A DNA stretch of 64,000 nucleotides from Micromonospora kangleipakensis (GCF_004217615.1 NZ_SHLD01000001.1:3658001-3722000); one strand, 5' to 3'; shown: positions 52,473-61,290, numbered from the stretch's first letter. The notes: a model not told the origin generated them from the sequence alone. Program-made: numbers and translations.

Positions 52473-52802
52473 ATGGTGGACGAGTTGTTGGATCGGGCGA
52501 CGGCGCAGACGTACGCGTCGTGGTTCCGGGCCCTGGCCGACCCGACCCGGGTGCAGATCGTGGCCTACCTCGCCCGTCACGCACGGCCGATGAGCGTGGG
52601 GGAGATCGTCGCCGCCGTCGGCCTGGCGCAGTCCACCGTCTCCCAGCACCTGAAGATCCTCACCGAGGTGCGGTTCGTGCTGGTCGAGCCGGTCGGCACC
52701 GCGCGGCACTACCGGATCAACGACGCCTGCGTCGGCTGCTTCCCCTCCGCCGCCGACGTCGTCATGGGTCGCCCTGCCCCCAGCCCGAAGGGAGCCTGCT
52801 GA
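52473..52802 (+). CDS. ArsR-family repressor with C-terminal cysteines
   Basis: The 109-residue repressor has the HTH VGEIVAAVGLAQSTVSQHLK and the wing RFVLVEPVGTARHYRIN. Cysteines are at the C-terminal end instead of alpha-3: Cys86 and Cys89 in NDACVGCFPSAAD, and the final Cys109. This is the layout of the ArsR subgroup with a C-terminal sensing site. It starts at ATG 52473, just after a 23-bp palindrome, and its TGA overlaps the next ATG. It probably controls the plus-strand genes, independently of the other ArsR. Confidence 0.9.
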   Translation: MVDELLDRATAQTYASWFRALADPTRVQIVAYLARHARPMSVGEIVAAVGLAQSTVSQHLKILTEVRFVLVEPVGTARHYRINDACVGCFPSAADVVMGRPAPSPKGAC

Positions 52803-53299
52803 TGGCCGACCCCACCGTCCGCCCGATGTCGTCCGCCGACGCCGAGCGGGTCCTGGCGATCTACCAGGCGGGCCTCGACGCGGGCGACGCCAGCTTCGAG
52901 ACAGCCGCGCCCGGCTGGGCCGCCTTCGACACCGCGAAGCTGGTCGACCACCGCTTCGTCGCCGTCGACACCGACGACACCGTGCTCGGCTGGATCGCCG
53001 TCTCCCCTACGTCGACCCGCGCGGTCTACGCCGGGGTGGTGGAGCACTCCGTCTACGTCGACCCGGCCGCCCAGGGCCGGGGCGTGGCCCGGCTGCTCCT
53101 GGCCGCGCTGATCGCCTCCACCGAGGCGGCCGGCATCTGGACCATCCAGTCCGGCGTCTTCCCTGAGAACGCCGCGAGCCTCACCCTGCACCGGCGGGCC
53201 GGCTTCCGGGTCATCGGCACCCGCGAACGGGTCGGCCGGCACCACGGCCGTTGGCGCGACGTCGTCCTGCTGGAGCGCCGCAGCCCCGTCGTCACCTGA
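52802..53299 (+). CDS. GNAT acetyltransferase, ArsN1/phosphinothricin type
   Basis: A 165-residue N-acetyltransferase whose ATG overlaps the ArsR stop (TGATG). It shows the PAT family pattern: ERVLAIYQAGLDAGDASFET at the start, YAGVVEHSVYVDPAAQGRGV (acetyl-CoA loop Q-G-R-G-V), WTIQSGVFPENAASLTLHRR and GFRVIGTRERVGRHHGRWRD. ArsN1 acetylates arsinothricin, an organoarsenical antibiotic, and related phosphinothricin. Its position in an arsenic operon supports ArsN over PAT, but substrate specificity cannot be read from sequence. Confidence 0.82.
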   Translation: MADPTVRPMSSADAERVLAIYQAGLDAGDASFETAAPGWAAFDTAKLVDHRFVAVDTDDTVLGWIAVSPTSTRAVYAGVVEHSVYVDPAAQGRGVARLLLAALIASTEAAGIWTIQSGVFPENAASLTLHRRAGFRVIGTRERVGRHHGRWRDVVLLERRSPVVT

Positions 53300-53345
53300 C
53301 CCTGCCGGTCCCGGTGGTCGGGACCGGCCTCCGTCCTTTTGATTC

Positions 53346-53357
53346 GACAAGTCTCTA
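53346..53357. promoter_or_regulatory. Candidate ArsR operator before the FAD oxidoreductase gene
   Basis: GACAAGTCTCTA matches the motif at 52339-52350 and lies 17 bases before ATG 53375. This suggests the oxidoreductase and MFS genes have their own arsenic-controlled promoter. Confidence 0.5.
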
Positions 53358-53374
53358 GACAGAGGAGTTGTCTG

Positions 53375-54793
53375 ATGAGCGTCCTGGACGAACTGCCCGT
53401 CGTGGTGATCGGCGCGGGCCCGGTCGGCCTCGCCGCCGCCGCGCATCTGCGCGAGCGCGGCCTGCCCTTCACCGTCGTGGAGGCCGGCGACAGCGCCGGC
53501 GCGGCCGTACGGCAGTGGGGTCACGTGCGGATCTTCTCCCCCTGGCGGTACGACATCGACGCCGCCGCCCGGCGGCTGCTCGACGAGGCCGGCTGGGTCG
53601 CCCCCGACCTCGACGCCCTCCCCACCGGCGCCGAGCTCGTCGCCGGCTACCTCCAGCCCCTGGCCGAACTGCCGCAGCTCAAGCCCCACCTGCGCTACGG
53701 CGCCCGGGTCGAGGCGATCAGCCGCCTGGGCCTGGACCGGCTGCGTACCGCCGGCCGCGACACCACGCCGTTCCTGGTCCGACTCGCCGACGGCGACGAG
53801 GTGCTCGCCCGGGCCGTCATCGACGCCTCCGGCACCTGGGGCACCCCGAACGTCCTCGGCGCGTCCGGCCTGCCCGCTCCGGGCGAGGGCGACGTGGCGG
53901 TGTACCTGGAGCACGCGCTGCCGGACGTCCTCGGCGCGGACCGGGATCGGTTCGCCGGCCGGCACACCCTGGTCGTCGGAGCCGGCCACTCGGCGGCGAA
54001 CACTCTGCTCTCCCTGGCGGAACTGGCAGCCGACGAGCCGGGCACCGAGGTGACCTGGGCGATCCGGACCACCTCACCGGCGCGCACCTACGGAGGCGGC
54101 GACGCTGACGCCCTCCCGGCGCGCGGCGCGCTCGGCTCCCGGCTGCGCGAGCACGTCGACGCCGGCCGGATCCGGCTGCTCACCGGCTTCTCCGTGCACG
54201 CTCTCAGCCCCACCGACGGTCGCGTCGCGATGGTCGTGCGGCACGCCGACGGCAGCGACGAGTCCGTCGACGTGGACCGCATCGTCGCCGCCACCGGTTT
54301 CCGCCCCGACCACTCCATCGCCGCCGAGCTGCGCCTGGACCTGGACCCGGTCATGGGCGCCACCCGCGCCCTCGCGCCGCTGATCGACCCGAACGAGCAC
54401 TCCTGCGGCACCGTGCCCCCGCACGGCGTGGACGAGCTCGCCCACCCGGAGGTCGGCTACTACGCGGTCGGCATGAAGAGCTACGGCCGGGCGCCGACAT
54501 TCCTCATGGCCACCGGCTACGAGCAGGTCCGCTCAGTCGTCGCCGCCCTCGCCGGCGACTGGGCGGCCGCCCGCGACGTCCAGCTCGACCTGCCCGAGAC
54601 CGGGGTCTGCAAAAGCAACCCCGCCGACTCCGCAACCGGCGACAGCTGCTGCGGGCCGGCCCCGACCGCCGAGCCGGCAGCGCGCGGGCTCGCCACCGGC
54701 ATCTCCGGTGGCCTGCTGTCCGCGCCGCTGAGCCTCATCACCCTCGACGCCGCCCCCACCGGCGGCCAGACCGGCGGCTGCTGCGGCAGCTGA
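53375..54793 (+). CDS. FAD-dependent oxidoreductase, ArsO-like, Cys-rich C-terminus
   Basis: The 472-residue flavoprotein starts at ATG 53375 (AGAGGAG upstream). It has an FAD-binding GAGPVGLAAAAHLRERG at residues 12-28, a second nucleotide turn VVGAGHSAANTLLSLAEL (near residue 200) and ATGFRPDHSIAAEL, the class B flavin monooxygenase layout. The last 60 residues hold cysteine pairs SCCGPAP and GGCCGS plus a further Cys, absent from standard members and suited to binding arsenite. Its ATGA-type overlap with the MFS gene indicates joint function, possibly oxidising an organoarsenical or arsenite before export. Confidence 0.86.
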   Translation: MSVLDELPVVVIGAGPVGLAAAAHLRERGLPFTVVEAGDSAGAAVRQWGHVRIFSPWRYDIDAAARRLLDEAGWVAPDLDALPTGAELVAGYLQPLAELPQLKPHLRYGARVEAISRLGLDRLRTAGRDTTPFLVRLADGDEVLARAVIDASGTWGTPNVLGASGLPAPGEGDVAVYLEHALPDVLGADRDRFAGRHTLVVGAGHSAANTLLSLAELAADEPGTEVTWAIRTTSPARTYGGGDADALPARGALGSRLREHVDAGRIRLLTGFSVHALSPTDGRVAMVVRHADGSDESVDVDRIVAATGFRPDHSIAAELRLDLDPVMGATRALAPLIDPNEHSCGTVPPHGVDELAHPEVGYYAVGMKSYGRAPTFLMATGYEQVRSVVAALAGDWAAARDVQLDLPETGVCKSNPADSATGDSCCGPAPTAEPAARGLATGISGGLLSAPLSLITLDAAPTGGQTGGCCGS

Positions 54794-56154
54794 TGCCCGC
54801 CACCAGGACGGTGCCCGCCGGCCCCACGGTCGGCGGGCACCACGCCCATGGCTGGCGGACCGTCGCCGCCCTCGCCGTCACCTCCACCGTCGGCTACGGC
54901 ACCCTCTACTACGCCTACGCGGTCCTGCTGAACTCGATGGCCGCCAGCGTCGGCGCGTCCACCACCGCGGTCACCGGCGCCCTCACCGCCTCCGTCCTCG
55001 CCGGCGCCCTCATGGCCATCCCGGTTGGCCGGTGGCTCGACCACCACGGCGGTCGTGCGCTGATGACCGTCGGTTCGATCACCGCCACCGCCCTGCTCGT
55101 GGCCTGGTCCCAGGTCCACACCATCGGCCAGCTCTACGCCGTCATGATCGGCATCGGGATCACCGGCGCGATGGTCCTCTACGAGCCCGCCTTCGCCGTC
55201 ATCGTCTCGTGGTTCACTCCGGACCGACGCGCCACGGCCCTGCTGGTGGTGACGATCGTGGCCGGGTTCGCCAGCACCATCTTCATGCCGCTGACCGGCC
55301 TCCTGACCGAACACCTCGGCTGGCGCGGCGCGCTACTCGTCCTCGCCGTCATCCATGGCCTGGTAACCGTGCCCCTGCACGCGCTCACCATCCGCCGGCC
55401 CCGGTCGGCAGCGACGACGGCGCCCGCCGGCCCGACACCGCCTGACCACGCCCAGCGGCGCGCGGTCGGCAGGGCCGCGATGCGGGACGCCCGGTTCTGG
55501 ATCCTGGCCGGAACCTTCGTCGCGCACGGGGCGGCCACCAGCATCATGACCGTGCACCTCGTCGGCTTTCTGGTCAGCCGTGGTCACCCCGCCACGTTCG
55601 CCGCGACCACCGCCGGCCTGCTCGGCATCCTGTCGGTCACCGGCCGGCTCGTCCTCACCGGTGTCCGACGCCGACTGCGGGTCAGCACCGTCGTGGCGGT
55701 CATCTTCGCCGTCCAGGCCGCCGCCGCCCTCGCGCTGCCCTGGCTCGCCGGCACCCGCACCGGGGCCGTCATCGGGATCGTCGGCTTCGGACTGGGCTTC
55801 GGCGTCGCCAGCCTCGCCAAGCCGACCCTGCTCGCCGACCGCTACGGCAGCACCGCGTACGCGAGCATCGCCGGCCGGATGGCGGCGTCCGTCACGATCG
55901 CCAAGGCCACCGCGCCCCTCGGCGCGGCCGCCGTACCGCACTCGGCCGGCGGCTACCGGCTCCTGCTCGGCATGGTCGCCGGCTGTTGTGCGGTCGCCGC
56001 CGTCGGCATGCTCATCCGCGCGGACCGGCGGTTTCCCGGACGGGCCCCGGCGCCGTCTCCACCGCCGGCAGCTCCACCGGCGCCGGCTCGACCTCGACTC
56101 GGGTGTCGTGAAAGGTCGGGCCGCCGCCCAGGTCGGTGTCGCGGACCGCGGTGA
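54793..56154 (+). CDS. MFS exporter of the arsenic operon, with anomalous 3' end
   Basis: The 453-residue major facilitator protein starts at ATG 54793, overlapping the oxidoreductase stop. Twelve helices are predicted. Signature loops are GRWLDHHGGRALM after helix 2 and GRLVLTGVRRRLRV after helix 8. After LLIRADRRFPG (about residue 413) the tail is an Arg/Pro-rich stretch that is merely the antisense of the convergent molybdopterin oxidoreductase. The native stop was therefore probably lost at an island junction near 56035. It may export an arsenical, as MFS proteins such as ArsK do. Confidence 0.84.
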   Translation: MPATRTVPAGPTVGGHHAHGWRTVAALAVTSTVGYGTLYYAYAVLLNSMAASVGASTTAVTGALTASVLAGALMAIPVGRWLDHHGGRALMTVGSITATALLVAWSQVHTIGQLYAVMIGIGITGAMVLYEPAFAVIVSWFTPDRRATALLVVTIVAGFASTIFMPLTGLLTEHLGWRGALLVLAVIHGLVTVPLHALTIRRPRSAATTAPAGPTPPDHAQRRAVGRAAMRDARFWILAGTFVAHGAATSIMTVHLVGFLVSRGHPATFAATTAGLLGILSVTGRLVLTGVRRRLRVSTVVAVIFAVQAAAALALPWLAGTRTGAVIGIVGFGLGFGVASLAKPTLLADRYGSTAYASIAGRMAASVTIAKATAPLGAAAVPHSAGGYRLLLGMVAGCCAVAAVGMLIRADRRFPGRAPAPSPPPAAPPAPARPRLGCRERSGRRPGRCRGPR

Positions 56155-58126
56155 CCGCGTTGACCGTGGTCCCGCCGGGGCTCAGCCGCGCCCAGTACGC
56201 CTTGTAGGTGAACGCCAGCCCCGGCCGGGTCGCGTCGTCCACCGCGACCGCCGCCAGGAACGCCCCGCGGTCGTTGTGCACCCGCACCGCGTCGCCGTCG
56301 GCCAGGCCCCGGGCCGCCGCGTCGTCGGGGTGCAGGTGCACCCTGGGCGGCCCGGTCCGGCCGGCGTGCCAGGGGAGCGAGGCGAAGGTGGAGTTCATGA
56401 GGAACCGGCCGGCCGGGGAGATCAGCACCAGCGGGAAGCGCCGGGCCAGCTCCGGGTCGGCGGCCTCCGCCGGCGGGGTGTAGCCCACCAGCGGGTCCAC
56501 CCCGTGCCCGGCGAGCCGCGGGTCGAGCAGCCGGGCCCGCCCGTCCGGGGTGGGGAAGCCACCCTCGGCGTACGGCGCCGACCCGACGGCGACTCCGGTG
56601 GCCCGGGCGTACGTCCGCTCGCGCAGCTCCTCGAAGCTGACCGGCGCGTCGCGGAGCAACTGCCGGGCCAGGTCCTCGTCGCTGTCCCGCAGGCGGGGGT
56701 GGTCGAGGCCGAGCGCGGCCGCGATCCGCCGGAAGATCTCGGTGTTCGGCAGCGCCTCGCCGGGCGCCCGGGTCGCCGGCAGGTTGAGCGTCGTGTAGTG
56801 GTGGCCGTAGGAGGTCTGCAGGTCGAGGTGTTCGGGCTGCATGGTGGCCGGCAGCACGATGTCGGCGAAGTCGCAGGTGTCCGTCCAGCGCTGCTCCAGC
56901 ACCACGGTGAACAGGTCGGCGCGGCGCAGGCCCGCGTGCAGCCGGCGCTGGTCGGGCGCGGTGGCCGCCGGGTTGGAGTTGAAGACGACCAGCGACGTCA
57001 CCGGCGGATCGGCCTCGCCGGTGAGCACGGCCGCCAGCCGGCTCATGTTGATCGACCTGGCCGGCGGCGCCGGCATGTCGCGCGGGCGGACCACCGGGTC
57101 GAGGGGCACCCGGTGGTGGCCGCTGGTCGTGCAGAGCGCACCCCCGCCCGGGTACCGGAAGTCGCCGGTGACCAGCGACAGCGCGCAGATCGCCCGGATC
57201 GCCTGGCCGGCCCCGTGGTGGCGCTGCGGCCCGAGCCCGACCCGGATCGCGGTGGGCCGGGTGGTGGCGATCCGCTCGCCCAGCCGCCGGACGACCTCGA
57301 CGTCGAGCCCGCACTCGGCGGCGGCCCGCTCGGCCGGCCACTCGTCGAGCCGTGCCGACAGCTCCGGCCAGCCGACCGTGTGCGCGGCCAGCCAGTCCCG
57401 GTCGGCGGCGCCAGCGTCGCGGACGAGCCGCATCAGCCCCAGGGCCAGGGCGGCGTCCGTGCCGGGCAGCGGCGCGACGTGCTCGTCGCTGCGGGCTGCG
57501 GTGTCCGTGCGCAGCGGGTCGATGGTGACGACGTACGCGCTCCGCTGCCGCGCCTGTTGAACGAAGGGCCACTGGTGCAGGTTGGTGGAGAGCAGGTTGG
57601 CGCCCCAGAGCACGATCAGCTTGGCGTCCACGATGGACTCCGGCTCGAAGCCGACCGAGCCGCCGAGCAGGGAGCCCAGCGCGGCCCGCGCGGCGGCGGT
57701 GCAGATCGTGGTGTCCAGCCGGGACGCGCCGAGGTGCGCGAAGAGGCGTGGACCCATCGTCCAGCCCTGGACCAGGCCCATCGTGCCGGCGAAGTAGTAG
57801 GGCAGGACCGCCTCCGGGCCGTCCCGGTCGATGCTGGCCCGCAGCCCGGCCGCCACCCGGCCGATCGCCTCGTCCCAGCTGGCCGGCCGGTAGGAGACCG
57901 GCCCCACGCCCTTCGGCCCGGTCCGCATCAGCGGGTGGGTCAGCCGGTCGGGCCCGTTGACCGCGTCCAGGTAGCGGTTGACCTTGCCGCAGAGCGCGCC
58001 CCGGGTGAACGGATGGTCGCGGTCGCCGCGCAGCGCGACCGCCCGACCGTCCTCGACGGTGAGCTGCCAGGTGCAGGTGTCCGGGCAGTCCAGTGGGCAG
58101 GCGCCGGGATGGGTGGCGCGGGACAT
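56012..58126 (-). CDS. Molybdopterin-dependent oxidoreductase (DMSO reductase family)
   Basis: The 704-residue enzyme starts at ATG 58126. An N-terminal 4Fe-4S site is formed by cysteines in CPLDCPDTC and TRGALCGKVNRY. The molybdopterin guanine dinucleotide-binding segments include LIVLWGANLLSTNLHQW and VVFNSNPAATAPDQRR. The active-site area near residue 140 lies in TICTAAARAALGS, with Cys a possible metal ligand. The C-terminal domain has LVLISPAGRFLMNSTFASLP. Family members oxidise formate or reduce oxo-substrates; the substrate is not clear. Its last 143 bases overlap the MFS gene tail. Confidence 0.9.
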   Translation of the reverse strand: MSRATHPGACPLDCPDTCTWQLTVEDGRAVALRGDRDHPFTRGALCGKVNRYLDAVNGPDRLTHPLMRTGPKGVGPVSYRPASWDEAIGRVAAGLRASIDRDGPEAVLPYYFAGTMGLVQGWTMGPRLFAHLGASRLDTTICTAAARAALGSLLGGSVGFEPESIVDAKLIVLWGANLLSTNLHQWPFVQQARQRSAYVVTIDPLRTDTAARSDEHVAPLPGTDAALALGLMRLVRDAGAADRDWLAAHTVGWPELSARLDEWPAERAAAECGLDVEVVRRLGERIATTRPTAIRVGLGPQRHHGAGQAIRAICALSLVTGDFRYPGGGALCTTSGHHRVPLDPVVRPRDMPAPPARSINMSRLAAVLTGEADPPVTSLVVFNSNPAATAPDQRRLHAGLRRADLFTVVLEQRWTDTCDFADIVLPATMQPEHLDLQTSYGHHYTTLNLPATRAPGEALPNTEIFRRIAAALGLDHPRLRDSDEDLARQLLRDAPVSFEELRERTYARATGVAVGSAPYAEGGFPTPDGRARLLDPRLAGHGVDPLVGYTPPAEAADPELARRFPLVLISPAGRFLMNSTFASLPWHAGRTGPPRVHLHPDDAAARGLADGDAVRVHNDRGAFLAAVAVDDATRPGLAFTYKAYWARLSPGGTTVNAVTAVRDTDLGGGPTFHDTRVEVEPAPVELPAVETAPGPVRETAGPRG

Positions 58127-58215
58127 GGACCGATGCTACCGGCCGCCCGGCCGCCCGGCCGCCCGGCGTTGTGCCCGCTCTACAGTTGACCGCCGTCCCC
58201 AGCCGAGGAGTTGCC

Positions 58216-58614
58216 GTGCCCGAGATCGACAAGGTGGCCTGGATCCGGATCGAGGACGGCCGCATCCTCAGCACCCGCTCGCGGGGCAGGGACGTCTGGT
58301 ACCTGCCCGGCGGCAAGCGGGAGGCCGGCGAGACCGACCTGGACACCCTGGGCCGGGAGATCGCCGAGGAGTTGGGCGTCGCGGTGCTACGGGAGTCGGC
58401 CGTCCACGTCGGCACCTTCTCGGCGCAGGCGCACGGGCACGCGGCCGGCACGCTGGTCCGGATGACCTGCTACACCGCCGACTACCGGGGCGAGCTGCAC
58501 CCGGCGAGCGAGATCGCGGAGCTGGCCTGGCTCGGATACGCCGACCGGCACCGGGTCTCCCCGGTGGACCAGCTCATCTTCGACCGGTTCCGGGCCGAGG
58601 GCACGCTCCGCTGA
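58216..58614 (+). CDS. Nudix hydrolase
   Basis: A 132-residue Nudix protein from GTG 58216 (GAGGAG upstream). The Nudix box is complete: GGKREAGETDLDTLGREIAE then ELGV (G-x5-E-x7-REUxEExGU). It starts DKVAWIRIEDGRILSTRSRG, and the WYLPGGK entry is normal. It hydrolyses a nucleoside diphosphate derivative; close actinobacterial relatives are often called MutT-like, but specificity is unknown. It is convergent to the MocR gene, with three bases between the stops. Confidence 0.92.
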   Translation: MPEIDKVAWIRIEDGRILSTRSRGRDVWYLPGGKREAGETDLDTLGREIAEELGVAVLRESAVHVGTFSAQAHGHAAGTLVRMTCYTADYRGELHPASEIAELAWLGYADRHRVSPVDQLIFDRFRAEGTLR

Positions 58615-58617
58615 CGG

Positions 58618-59931
58618 TCAGCGCGGCAGCAGCCGGGCCAGGGCGCGCAGCGCCCCGCGTACCGTCGCGTCGTCGGCGCTGAGGCTGACCCGCAGGCCGG
58701 CCGCGGCCCCGCGCCGGACGGCGAACTCGTCGGTGCCGGCGACCGCGACGCCCCGGCGGCGGGCGAGCGTGGTCACTGCGTCGGCGCCGTGGCCCAGGCG
58801 CAGCCAGGCGAAGGGCGCCGGCCCGGTGGCGGCCACCCGGTCGCCGAGCAGCTCGCGGGCGAGCGCGGCGCGCCCGGCCAGCTCGGCGGAGCGGGCGGCG
58901 GCGAGCTGGTGCGCCGCCCCGCCCAGTACGAGCTGGGTGGCCACCTCGGCGACCAGCGGCGCGGGCGCCCAGGCGAGCGCCCGGGCGGCGGCGCGCAGCG
59001 GCTCGGCGAGCGCCGGCGGGGCGTGCCGGTAGCCGATCCGCAGGCCCGGGGCGAGGGTCTTGGTGATGCCGGTGAGGTGGACCGTGCGGGGATGCCACGC
59101 GGCGACCGGCGGCGGCCGGTCGGGCAGCAGCGCGCCGAACGGATCCTCCTCGATCACGGTCAGGTCGTGGCCGGCGGCGACGGCGGCGATCTCCCGGCGG
59201 CGTTCGGCCGGCATGGTGAGTCCGGTCGGGTTGTGCAGGGTGGGGTGCAGGTGCAGCGCGGCCACCCGGCGTCGGGCGCAGAGCCGGTCGATGGCGTCCG
59301 GGCGGGGCCCGGCCGCGTCGCTCGGCACGGTCGCCAGCTCGATCCGGAGCAGCCGCGCGGCGGCGAGCAGGCCCGGGTTGGTCAGCTCGGTGGTGACCAC
59401 CACCTGCCGGGGCTGGGCCAGCGCGGCCAGCGCGGCGGCGAGTCCGTGCTGCCCGCCGGCGGTCACCTCGACCTGGTCGGGCTCGGGACGCCAGCCGGCC
59501 TGGGCCATCCACCGAGCGCCGGCGATGCGGTGCCGGACCGCATCGGCGTCCTCCGCGCCGACGGCCAGGGGATCGGCGGCGATCCGGTGCAGGATCGGCG
59601 CGACCGCCCGGTGCACCGGCCCGTGCCCGGGCGGATGGACGGCGGCGACGTCGAGCACCGGCGCGGTGGCGGGTGCGGTGGCGGCGGGGGCCGGGGCGAC
59701 GAAGGTGCCCCGGCCGACCTCGCCGGTGAGCAGCCCGCGCCGCGCGGCGACCTGGTAGGCGCGGCCGACGGTGGCGATCGTGACGCCGAGCCGCCGGGCC
59801 AGCTCCCGCTGCGCCGGCAGCCGGTCACCGGCGGTGAGGCGGCCGGCGGCGATGTCGGCGCCGATCGCGTCGGCGAGCGCCAGATAGCGGGGACCGGTCC
59901 CGGACAGCCCCGCGGGCTCCCAGATTGTCAC
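58618..59931 (-). CDS. MocR-type regulator (GntR HTH plus aminotransferase domain)
   Basis: The 437-residue protein starts at GTG 59931. The N-terminal winged helix is LPAQRELARRLGVTIATVGR. It is followed by a fold-type I aminotransferase domain with the internal-aldimine lysine in HLTGITKTLAPGLRIGY (near residue 280) and the PLP-binding HPTLHNPTGLTMPAERR segment. MocR proteins use PLP as a sensor and usually regulate a divergent gene. A perfect inverted repeat overlaps its start codon and a second lies 47 bases away, before the divergent MFS exporter. Confidence 0.92.
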   Translation of the reverse strand: MTIWEPAGLSGTGPRYLALADAIGADIAAGRLTAGDRLPAQRELARRLGVTIATVGRAYQVAARRGLLTGEVGRGTFVAPAPAATAPATAPVLDVAAVHPPGHGPVHRAVAPILHRIAADPLAVGAEDADAVRHRIAGARWMAQAGWRPEPDQVEVTAGGQHGLAAALAALAQPRQVVVTTELTNPGLLAAARLLRIELATVPSDAAGPRPDAIDRLCARRRVAALHLHPTLHNPTGLTMPAERRREIAAVAAGHDLTVIEEDPFGALLPDRPPPVAAWHPRTVHLTGITKTLAPGLRIGYRHAPPALAEPLRAAARALAWAPAPLVAEVATQLVLGGAAHQLAAARSAELAGRAALARELLGDRVAATGPAPFAWLRLGHGADAVTTLARRRGVAVAGTDEFAVRRGAAAGLRVSLSADDATVRGALRALARLLPR

Positions 59932-59942
59932 TGTGACAATCT
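59922..59942. promoter_or_regulatory. MocR operator 1, overlapping the MocR start codon
   Basis: Ten-base arms AGATTGTCAC and GTGACAATCT surround one central T, a perfect inverted repeat. The GTG start at 59931 is in the left arm, so bound regulator would block its own translation start region. Confidence 0.75.
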
Positions 59943-59969
59943 AGCCGCCGCGCGGCCCGGCGGCCGTCG

Positions 59970-59988
59970 GATTGTCACCGTGACAATC
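59970..59988. promoter_or_regulatory. MocR operator 2, before the divergent MFS gene
   Basis: GATTGTCAC-C-GTGACAATC has nine-base perfect arms identical to operator 1. The centres are 47 bases apart, about 4.5 helical turns, suited to two bound dimers. Confidence 0.75.
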
Positions 59989-60030
59989 GTGGCCGCCGGC
60001 CTGCCCGGGTACGTCGTCGACGCTGCCCCC

Positions 60031-61290
60031 ATGACCGTCATCTCCGCCGCCCTGTGGCGGCACGCCACCTTCCGCCGGCTCTGGCTCTCCGACGCGGTGA
60101 GCACCCTCGGCACCCACGTCACCACGGTGGCGCTGCCCCTGGCCGCGCTGACCGCGCTCGGCGCCGGACCGACCGGGGTCGCCGCGCTGACCGCCGCCAC
60201 CACCCTGCCGTACCTGCTGCTCGGCATCCCGGCCGGCGCGATCGTCGACCGGTTGCCGCGCCGCGCCGTGCTGGTCGGCGCCGACCTGGCCCGGGCCCTG
60301 CTGCTGGCCAGCGTGCCGCTGGCCTGGGCGGCCGGGCTGCTCACCCTCGCCCACCTGGTGGCGGTGGCGCTGCTGGCCGGCTGCGCCACGGTGCTCTTCG
60401 ACGTGGCCTACTTCGCGGCGGTGCCCGCGGTGGCGCCCCGCGGCCGGCTGGCCGACGCCAACGCCCGCCTCGAGGCGACCCGGGCGGTCGGGCAGACCGC
60501 CGGCCCCGGACTCGCCGGTCTCCTGGTCGGCGCGCTCGGCGCGCCGGTCGCCCTCCTCGTCGACGTGGTTAGCTTCGTCGCCTCGGCGCTCTTCCTCGCC
60601 GGTACGCCCCGGCTGGCCCCGAGTCGGGCCACCGGCGCGGGCGACGTGTGGCGGGACGCCGCCGGCGGGGTGCGCTTCGTGCTCGGTGACCCGGTGGTCC
60701 GGGCGCTGACCCTCTGCTCCGGCCTGACCAACCTCTGGCACGCCGGTTTCCTCGCCATGCTGCTGGTGTACGCGGTCCGCGAGCTGCGCCTGCCCGCCGC
60801 CACGGTGGGGCTGCTGATCGCCGCCGCGAACGTCGGGTACCTGCTCGGCGCGGCGGTCGCCGGCCGGGCCCGGTCCCGCCTCGGCGTCGGGCGGGCCATC
60901 GCCGGCGCGGCGGTGCTCCAGGCCGGCGCGGCGCTGGTGCTGCTGCCGCACCCGCTCTGGATCGGCGCGGGGCTGGCGGTGAGCGCCTTCGCCAGCGGGC
61001 TCTACAACGTCAACGCGGTCAGCCTGCGGCAGGCGGCCACGCCCGCCGGGATGCTGTCCCGGATGACCGCCACCAGCCGGTTCTTCATCTGGGGGACGAT
61101 GCCCCTCGGTGCCGCCCTCGGCGGGGCGCTGACCGCGCTGCTGGGCGCGCCGGCGTACCTCGCGTCGGCCGCGGTGGGCATGGCCGCGGCGGCGCTGCTC
61201 GTCCGCTGGTCGCCCGTCTGGCGGACCGTCGAGATCCCCGCCCCGGACCGGGCGCCGGTCCCGGCCGGGGCCGTGCCCGCCGGGCGGTGA
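60031..61290 (+). CDS. MFS exporter, drug-efflux type
   Basis: The 419-residue membrane protein starts at ATG 60031; a GTG at 59980 in the same frame is possible. Twelve helices are expected. The A-loop is GAIVDRLPRRAVLVGADLAR after helix 2 and GAAVAGRARSRLGVGRAI follows helix 8. The ANARLEATRAVGQTAGPGLA block is typical of EntS/MefA-like drug or siderophore exporters. The divergent MocR regulator with twin operators probably controls it. Confidence 0.9.
   Translation: MTVISAALWRHATFRRLWLSDAVSTLGTHVTTVALPLAALTALGAGPTGVAALTAATTLPYLLLGIPAGAIVDRLPRRAVLVGADLARALLLASVPLAWAAGLLTLAHLVAVALLAGCATVLFDVAYFAAVPAVAPRGRLADANARLEATRAVGQTAGPGLAGLLVGALGAPVALLVDVVSFVASALFLAGTPRLAPSRATGAGDVWRDAAGGVRFVLGDPVVRALTLCSGLTNLWHAGFLAMLLVYAVRELRLPAATVGLLIAAANVGYLLGAAVAGRARSRLGVGRAIAGAAVLQAGAALVLLPHPLWIGAGLAVSAFASGLYNVNAVSLRQAATPAGMLSRMTATSRFFIWGTMPLGAALGGALTALLGAPAYLASAAVGMAAAALLVRWSPVWRTVEIPAPDRAPVPAGAVPAGR

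Noticed and set aside
58789-60030. A long upstream extension of the MFS exporter at 60031
   Set aside because: It is antisense to the MocR gene and would run through both operators; the transporter's first helix starts just after ATG 60031.
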